From Allacma fusca (Eukaryota; Arthropoda; Collembola; Symphypleona; Sminthuridae), in assembly GCA_947179485.1 (NCBI GenBank), contig OX359245.1:33467067-33531066 (forward strand): a stretch of DNA of 64,000 nt, written 5' to 3'. Position numbers and translations under genes: made by a program. This document shows positions 58,015 to 64,000 of this stretch, piece after piece (within the stretch, counting starts at the first letter, position 1; each line of letters starts with the position of its first letter). A model generated the notes under the pieces. That model was given only the letters and a program-made list of their open reading frames with translations. It had not been told where the DNA came from and did not search any database.

Positions 58015-58658
58015 GTAAACAGTAATAAAGTAAGTACACATGACTTAGGAGAGGTTGGAGAGGAAAATGCACTCAAATGTTATCAAAATTTCGTAGAACC
58101 CCTTCCAACTTTTGAACGTGATCAAGTGGGAACAAACAACCTGTTTTCGTTGAAAAGTTCCGCGCGTCATTAAGACACGGGCGGTGTATTAGAAAGCATT
58201 CCTTATTGCTTACCATTGAAAATGTATTACATGGAACCCGTGGCAGGCACGGCCATCGTTAAATTAGCTTAAAACATGCTGTAAAATCATTTTAAATCAT
58301 CATCAAACATTATTTTATCTCGGTACATTAATTTTTAGAAGAAATTCAGAAACCCACACTGCGTCCGGATAAAACTAATACCAAAGAATGAGTACGTTTG
58401 CGAGCATCCGATTTTTATCTCGATTGTTTACGGTACTAAAAATGTCACTCAAACAAATCCACACGAGCATTTAAAAATTAACAACATAAGTTTTACCCTT
58501 TCATACCAAGAACACTTAGCGCTCAGAACATTCATCCTCGAATCAATTTCCAAAGGAAAGTGACTTCAAGTTTGAGTTCTTGGATTGATATCACATATAC
58601 ATACATAGTGGCAATGCATTCGCATATGTTGTTCCTGCTGCTCCTTTGGACCTTGTAA
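58015..58658 (+). pseudogene. Truncated G/H-type gene: 5' flank and broken exon 1
   Basis: The flank (58,015-58,610) matches those of G and H, but the TATA box is mutated. Exon 1 begins ATG at 58,615 (MHSHMLFLLLLWTL) and stops at TAA after 14 codons, where unrelated sequence beginning tgtaacgaagg (58,654) replaces the rest. Exons 2-5 are missing. The break is probably an LTR insertion followed by deletion. Confidence 0.7.
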
Positions 58659-59045
58659 CGAAGGAGGGTCGCGCGCTTGGTGCTCATTGGCTAGAACGCT
58701 GATCAGCGGTCGGGATATGGTCCAATAGAAACTAATTATGTACATATAAGGTAATCTTAGTGCGACGCACACTTTATCTGGAGTGGATTGAGAGTTGTGA
58801 AGTCAGTAGGGATTTGGAGTAGCTAGTATCGACAACTAATTGTAAGGGAAAAGGAAATTGAAATTGATAGAATAAAAAGTTCAAAAAGTTAAAACTCCAA
58901 ATCATTACTCCGTCCAGACTTGACTCTGACATTGATTTATACCTTGTCTAAATATTGAAAGGAGTTTCAGTCATCCTCCGAAAGGAACCCAGATCTGGCA
59001 CACGCAGTTCACCATTGGTTTTTACCATCTTCATTCATTTGCTGT
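58654..59045 (+). mobile_element. Candidate LTR fragment
   Basis: It starts TGTAACGAAGG exactly where the exon 1 homology ends, contains a TATA-like acatataagg near 58,742 and gaataaaaag near 58,870. The right border and a target duplication were not found, so it may be an LTR plus a little internal sequence, truncated where block 2 begins. Confidence 0.35.
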
Positions 59046-59668
59046 TAAAATTTTTAAGTATTATTAAAAATAATTAAAATTGAAATCGAAAATAGAAAGT
59101 ATTCGAATCCGAATTTAAATCCGTATTTTTCCAATATCCCGTCCCTGCTTCAAGTTCATATGAATGTAACAATAAGTAAACATGAATTAGTAGAGGTTGG
59201 AGAGGAAAATGCACTCAAATGTTATCAAAATTTCGTAGAACCCTTTCCAACTTTTGAACGTGATCAAGTGGAAACAAACTACCTGTTTTCGTTGAAACGT
59301 TCAGCGCGTCATTAAGACACGGGCGGTGTATTAGAAAACATTCCTTATTGCTTACCATTGAAAATTTATTACAATGGAGCCACGGCCAGCGTGAAATTAG
59401 CTTAAAAAATGCTGTAAAATCATTTTGAATCATCAAACTTTAATTCATCTCAGTACATTAATTTTTAGAAGAAATTCAGAAACCCACAATGCGTCCGGAT
59501 AACAAAAGAATGAGTACGTTTAGGAGCATGCGATTTTTATCCCGATTGTTTACGGTACTAAAAATGTCACTTAAAAAAATCCAAGCGAGCATTTAAAAAT
59601 TAATAACACACGTTTTACCATTTCATAGCATGAACACTTAGCGCTCAGAAAATTCATCATCGATTCCA

Positions 59669-59678
59669 TATATAAAGG
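59669..59678 (+). promoter_or_regulatory. TATA box of gene H
   Basis: tatataaagg sits 62 bp before the ATG, identical in sequence and spacing to gene G. The inverted repeat acttcaag...cttgaagt downstream is also kept. Confidence 0.65.
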
Positions 59679-59739
59679 AAAGTCACTTCAAGTTTGACTT
59701 CTTGAAGTAACATCACACATACATAGGTATATAGTGGCA

Positions 59740-61271
59740 ATGCATTGGCATACGTTGTTCCTGGTGCTCCTTTGGGCCTTCAGTGGTGTGGAGTCACATG
59801 ATCTCACGGAAACCGTACGATATCTATTACCTAACTGTTCCGTTTGAACGAAACGTTTATCTTCCAAAGACTATGCCAAAATTTTGTCTATTCACAAAAA
59901 TTATTTCTACAGGAGGTCTTGGAGTACAAATTTCCCAAGAGTATGCAGGACGCTTTACCCTACAGTCTCTCTGGCTACGATGGAGAAGGGGCTCCAAGTG
60001 AAAACATTATTTATCTAGAATAGTGTTTCTGAACGGTGCCAAAACATGGACTCGACCCAGACTCGTTTTCCCGAAACAAAAAAAGTCCCAATTCTGTTCC
60101 CGAAACCGGAACCGATATTTTCGAGTCCGGGACATTTATGGCTTCCCGGAACCGATCCGGAAAATAAAAGCGGTTCCCGAACCGGTTCCGGTTTCTTTCC
60201 GAACCGACAGAAAATGTATATGATTCTTTATGGAAGTCAAAATCGTGTCGCCTTTTCAAATGATAATTGACAAATGCTGGCCAAATGCATATTTCGCGTT
60301 TTCATCCAAAACGGCAGCTTTAACAAACCCTTCCCGAAAACTTTCGGTTTTGATATTTGTACCCGAAACCGGACCGAAATTTGGCGGTTCATAAACCGAT
60401 GACCCGAAACCGGACCGAAATGTAACGGTTCTTTAAAACGTTAACCCGAAACCGTACCGGAACCTAAACCGAACCGGAACCTCGGGAATTCCCGATACCG
60501 AACAGAACACTAATCTAGAAGACTTTATACTCTTTCTCAAAATATAAACCACAAGGAAATAGCCCATGCATGCCTTAATACAGGTACAAAATAATAAATA
60601 GCATATTGCAACTTTTCTAGTTTGGGTTATGAAATTCGGCAGTTGGGACATGAAGACATATGTATCGGGGGGAGAAGAATCGTATGAGAAAATGGATATT
60701 TATTTTGACCAAATGCTGTCTCGTTTTCGAAAAAGTGCTCAAGACTCGGAAGCTAAAAAGTTTACTATTATTGTGGATCTTGAGGATTTCGGATTCTGGC
60801 AGTCTAGTCATGTTCCAAGTAATTTAAATCGCACCATTATCTTAGAATAAGAAAGTCACTTGGGAAGTATCTTCTACTTTATTCCATCCTCTCTATTTTA
60901 GCAATACGATTCATTCTTTCAAAATTATCAAGAGTAGAAGACACTGTGGGGAAGTGCACAAAGAAGGCCTGGTTATTGTACTGTGAGTAAAATTGTTCAA
61001 AGTAAAATTAATTAACTTCTTGAGCTTAATTTTGAAATGAGATAATTCAATTATTATAAAATACTAAATTTAAATTTTTTTAATGATGTTTTGTTGTGTT
61101 TTAGCGAACTTTTTTTTCCGGTCAGCCTTGGCAATTTGGAAACCTTTTCTTCCAAACCTCTCAAAGTTCATTGAGGTATACGGGAGCTACAAGGAAACAT
61201 GGGAACCCCAAATTCGTCAGTCTTTGCCTGCGGATCAATTTCCGAAACGCTACGGTGGATCGAAGGATTAA
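59740..61271 (+). CDS. Gene H: secreted CRAL-TRIO protein, short form
   Basis: Exons: 59740..59814, 59913..59997, 60621..60818, 60902..60982, 61105..61271; 201 aa, phases 0,1,1,1. The signal peptide is identical to that of G; the mature start HDLTET has Asp for Asn, losing the sequon of G. Exon 2 has LPYSLSGYDGEGAP; exon 3 FGSWDMKTYVSGGEESYEKM and VDLEDFGFWQSSHVP, where Trp replaces the family Arg of RQ and Asp replaces Gly; exon 4 IRFILSKLSRVEDTVGKC; exon 5 VYGSYKETWEPQIRQSLP, ending YGGSKD. Intron 2 is 623 nt because of a 492-bp MITE; in G it is 123 nt. The changed core residues suggest relaxed or altered binding. Confidence 0.86.
60021..60512. mobile_element. hAT-like MITE, accggttcc family, copy 2, in intron 2 of gene H
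   Basis: Inverted ends TAGTGTTTCTGAACGG and, on the other strand, TAGTGTTCTGTTCGG. Perfect 8-bp target duplication ATCTAGAA (60,013-60,020 / 60,513-60,520). The empty site is preserved in gene G near 45,047 (attatttatctagcagactt). It is 492 bp, filled with aaccggttccg words, and about as similar to copy 1 (38,731) as expected for one family. Confidence 0.93.
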
Positions 61272-62215
61272 ATATCAATTGCATCATACCTGACGTTCGA
61301 GCCATTCCGAATTCCATGCGCATTACGTTAAAAAACTCTTTTCGGTTTGTTGATTTACATCCATTAAAAACTATTAAAAACACTATTAAAAACACTCGCT
61401 GGAAAATTTGAAACTGGGAAAATGACAATACGGTGCAGAATAAAGTTATGCAATTTAGGAAATTATGACGTTTATAAATGCACTGATTACTCCTACTCAT
61501 AATATGCACATGTACCATTAACATAGATATGTACATACATGTCATGCATACTACACTCTTGAGGGCTATGTCATTGCATTTGCATCTTCGTCGTTAAAAT
61601 GAGCTCATCTCCAAGCACCTGCATTAATCTTCAAGAAAACATCAATTCGATTAAAGTTCCTAAATCCTGGTTATGGGATAGGGTTTTTCCAGTGTAATAT
61701 AAAATACGTGAATAGTCTCCAAAATTTAACAAACTATTGCTACAATAATAAAGCATCTTTAGTCCTCTGCCCCTCTTCTTTAAGTAGATGAGTACACTGA
61801 AGAAGAATTGGTTTTCACATGTAAAATGTGTCCCAAATAAAAACTTTGGACCTATCTTTAATAATTTATTTCCTAAAATAACACCATATTTATAGATTGG
61901 ATATTCAGGGGTGAAGACGTCAAAGGGGAAATAGTTACATGCCATAAAATAGTTACTCTTCAGGCTTTAGTTAGTTTCATTGTAGTGACGTATCAGAAGA
62001 GACATTCACTCGTTGTACGTAGCTGCATTGTGATCTCATCGTAAGGAAAATTATATTGAAAAGGTTACTAATACTCTATAGAAGTGAACAGTGGTGAATC
62101 TGTTTCTAAAAACGTGCCTATTTTCCCAAATTAAACATGAAGAATTTTCCCTTTTGTCTACAACGTGGATTCCACACTCTGGAAGAATAATTCTCAGCAG
62201 TTGAGAACATTGAAC
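61272..62215. other. 3' flank of gene H, no further gene
   Basis: Co-linear with the flank of gene G. ORFs here are not conserved between the copies. Confidence 0.5.
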
Positions 62216-62219
62216 ATAT

Positions 62220-62931
62220 CGTCGGTGAAGAGGCAAAATGGTGATCTATATGGTGGCAATATGGTGGCAATATGGTGGCAATATGATGAAAAAAAGATCT
62301 AGGTGCATACTGGATTAGAATCAAAATGATCTACATAACTTTTTCCCTAAAGGCAAAATGAACTAGGTACAAGTCTTTTTAAAAGTAAACTGACCTACAT
62401 GCAGTTTTCCATAAAAGCAAAATGATCTCCTGAATTTCTGTGTGAGAAAAATAGCTTCTTCAAGGAGGACACGTAGCTTATAAGGACTGTAATCATTATT
62501 ATTGTTAATTATTATAAGGGGTCAGTGAATAAATATTTAATAAAATTTCATTATAATTAAATAATATAATCTGACCTCAAATCATTATCACATTACTTTT
62601 CCTAAAAACTACAATTTTGGGTTTACTGCCTCCTAGTATTTATTTTATATTTTATAAAATAATTTAAACGCAGAATAACTAATTTTTGTAGGAACAAAAA
62701 AGATTTTTAATTTCTTGCATATTCATATACTGACATTATAATGTGTTTACACGTATTGTTTTTACTATAATTTGCATCTAGATCATTTTGCTTTTAAGAG
62801 AAACTACATCTAGATCATTTTGATTTTAAAATTTAAAGCAAGTAGTTCATTTTGCCTTTAGTGAAACTGCATGTAGATCATTTTGATTCTAATCGATCAT
62901 GCACATAGATCATTTTGCCTCTTCACCGACG
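62220..62931. mobile_element. Inverted-repeat element with aaaatgatctac words, 0.7 kb
   Basis: Ends CGTCGGTGAAGAGGCAAAAT and the exact inverse. Flanks read gaac-atat before and atat-attcgcg after; block 1 has gaac-atgt-attcgcg (near 46,719), consistent with a 4-bp duplication, though the palindromic atat makes the border ambiguous. The arms repeat tagatcattttgc and its inverse; a 13-bp tandem ggtggcaatat array lies at 62,251-62,285. No coding capacity. Superfamily undetermined. Confidence 0.8.
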
Positions 62932-62935
62932 ATAT

Positions 62936-63700
62936 ATTCGCGAAACCTTCGCATTTGTAGCCAGTTTCTGCGAGGGTGCAGGAATCTGTCTATAGTTTAA
63001 CCTCCGATAGCAACTACAGTCTTAAAAAATTCATGGGAGACTAGCACTGAGTACAAAGTTCCCAAGGGGTGATGGGATGCATCAATTGAAGAGTAATTTA
63101 TTATAGGAAACTATTGCCAGGATTTTTGATTTTGTCACTTATGTTACTTTTCTTAAATACACTGCTTCAAAAAAGCTTTTTAAGTTTTATCAAGACCAAA
63201 ATTCTGCAGAGATGCTTTTTATAATTACTAATTTAATAATTAAAACTGTAATAATTATTGTATACATGACATTCCTAAGTCTACTAGGCATATATAACAA
63301 ACCTAATCTTCCGTGATTTTTTGAGTTCAGAAAAGTCAAGGGGTTTCGAGCTTTAAAATTGACTGGATCAATTAACTTACGGGATATATTTTCTACGGGG
63401 GAGTTTTGGGATCAAATAAGTCAGCGGATGTTTACAACTGTTTTATAACCGATGCATGTAATTTTTCCGTGTAAATTTTCTCTATACTTATAAATAATTA
63501 CTGTGAAGGAGATTGCGTCAAAAAATGTGGGTTCTATCATCCCAAACAATATTTTCCCTTATAGTCAAAATGCCCTGATGAACATCTGATGAGGGAATCA
63601 GCTATTGTAAGAATACAGTGTGACTTACTACACGTATGTATGCACATAATTACGTATGTACGTAGGGAAAAGAGCAAAACTTGTGTCCGTGCGGAACTTA
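62936..63700. other. Spacer between H and the broken I copy
   Basis: Co-linear with 46,725-47,275 plus 49,316-49,417 of block 1 apart from small indels. No gene is seen. Confidence 0.45.
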
Positions 63701-63701
63701 A

Positions 63702-63805
63702 ATGCCAACTTTTGCTGGAGTTGTACTTGTTAGTTTTGCCTTCAGTGTCAACTTAATACTTGGACTCTGATATTCCAAAGTACGAATACCTTTTTCAAAA
63801 TAGAG
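63702..63805 (+). pseudogene. Frameshifted copy of gene I exon 1
   Basis: It reads MPTFAGVVLVSFAFSVNLI and then hits TGA after 22 codons because four bases (cttg) are inserted where gene I has ttaatagactctgat. The GAG|GTATAG donor is kept. The second exon would lie beyond the window or has been displaced by the element at 63,936. Confidence 0.7.
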
Positions 63806-63935
63806 GTATAGGCACGTAAAATTAGCTGAACCTGTTGAAACAATTTATGTAGACAGATAAATAAGTTGCTTTATTTTTCTGGTCACGAGTTACATGCCAT
63901 ATTCAGAAATGTATGATTTACCATACGCTCCCATG

Positions 63936-64000
63936 CAGGGTTGGTTTGGTTTAAAACAAATGATTTAAACCATGGTTTAAACCAAATGTTTTTTTATAAA
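63936..64000. mobile_element. Left end of a hAT-like element (tggtttaaacc words), cut by the window end
   Basis: CAGGGTTGGTTTGG begins exactly where homology with block 1 stops (after acgctcccatg, near 49,682). The words ggtttaaacc and tggttt recur on both strands. The expected target duplication would be ctcccatg. Confidence 0.55.

Larger units (their letters stand above)
59050..63935. repeat. Duplicated block 2 (carries H and a broken I)
   Basis: Co-linear with block 1 (44,057-47,275 and 49,316-49,690). Insertions specific to this copy are the MITE at 60,021-60,512, the inverted-repeat element at 62,220-62,931, and the element starting at 63,936. Confidence 0.85.

Noticed and set aside
60011..60270. 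Overlapping ORFs on both strands in intron 2 of gene H
   Set aside because: They are translations of the repeated accggttccg words of the MITE. Similar false ORFs occur at 38,697-38,931 and 48,008-48,227.
62251..62285. Regular short repeats resembling a CRISPR array
   Set aside because: They are a 13-bp tandem repeat inside an inverted-repeat element in a eukaryotic genome; there are no spacers or cas genes.

Overview
The window is eukaryotic: A/T-rich DNA, genes cut into short exons by GT...AG introns of about 80-350 bp, and many transposable elements. The main gene family resembles arthropod SEC14-like (CRAL-TRIO) proteins, so I infer an arthropod, with a springtail (Collembola) as the best guess. 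The species itself cannot be read from the sequence.

Backbone: a cluster of eight intact-looking paralogues of a small secreted CRAL-TRIO gene of 201-212 residues. Five are on the minus strand (A 4.07-5.23 kb, B 8.87-10.20, C 13.80-16.53, D 31.12-32.32, E 35.06-36.30) and three on the plus strand (F 40.40-41.43, G 44.78-45.81, H 59.74-61.27). All have the same five exons with intron phases 0,1,1,1. Exon 1 is a signal peptide in the place where cytosolic SEC14-like proteins carry their N-terminal helical domain. Relics of further copies lie at 0.64-0.71, 1.6-1.79, 30.30-30.58, 33.05-33.22 and 58.6 kb. G and H sit in two copies of a block of roughly 3.5 kb that also carries a second small secreted gene (I, 49.42-49.93; broken copy at 63.70). 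A short lipase-like gene (J, 41.51-42.76, minus) converges on F.

Mobile layer: a nearly intact Gypsy retrotransposon (19,229-28,980, minus strand) has 566-bp LTRs differing at about six sites, a GTAC target duplication, gag, and a 1,487-codon pol reached through a T-TTA-AAC frameshift site followed by a GC-rich hairpin. The window also holds many non-autonomous hAT-like elements. Each is filled with its own short word repeated on both strands, and most have 8-bp target-site duplications. Several can be checked against an empty paralogous site inside the window. Other pieces are a pogo-type MITE, a degenerate Tc1/mariner transposase, a possible LINE tail, a tRNA-derived SINE, a solo LTR, a 148-bp minisatellite just upstream of F, and a decayed coding fragment near 54 kb.

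Layout: 0-17 kb genes A-C with relics; 18-29 kb hAT-like element carrying the Gypsy insertion; 29-37 kb genes D, E and relics; 37-43 kb repeats, F and J; 43.7-49.9 kb block 1 (G, I) with a 2-kb nested hAT-like insertion; 50-58 kb transposon-rich desert; 58-64 kb block 2 (H, broken I) with three more insertions. The CRAL-TRIO genes probably encode extracellular carriers of hydrophobic ligands, duplicating and decaying in tandem; that role is inference.
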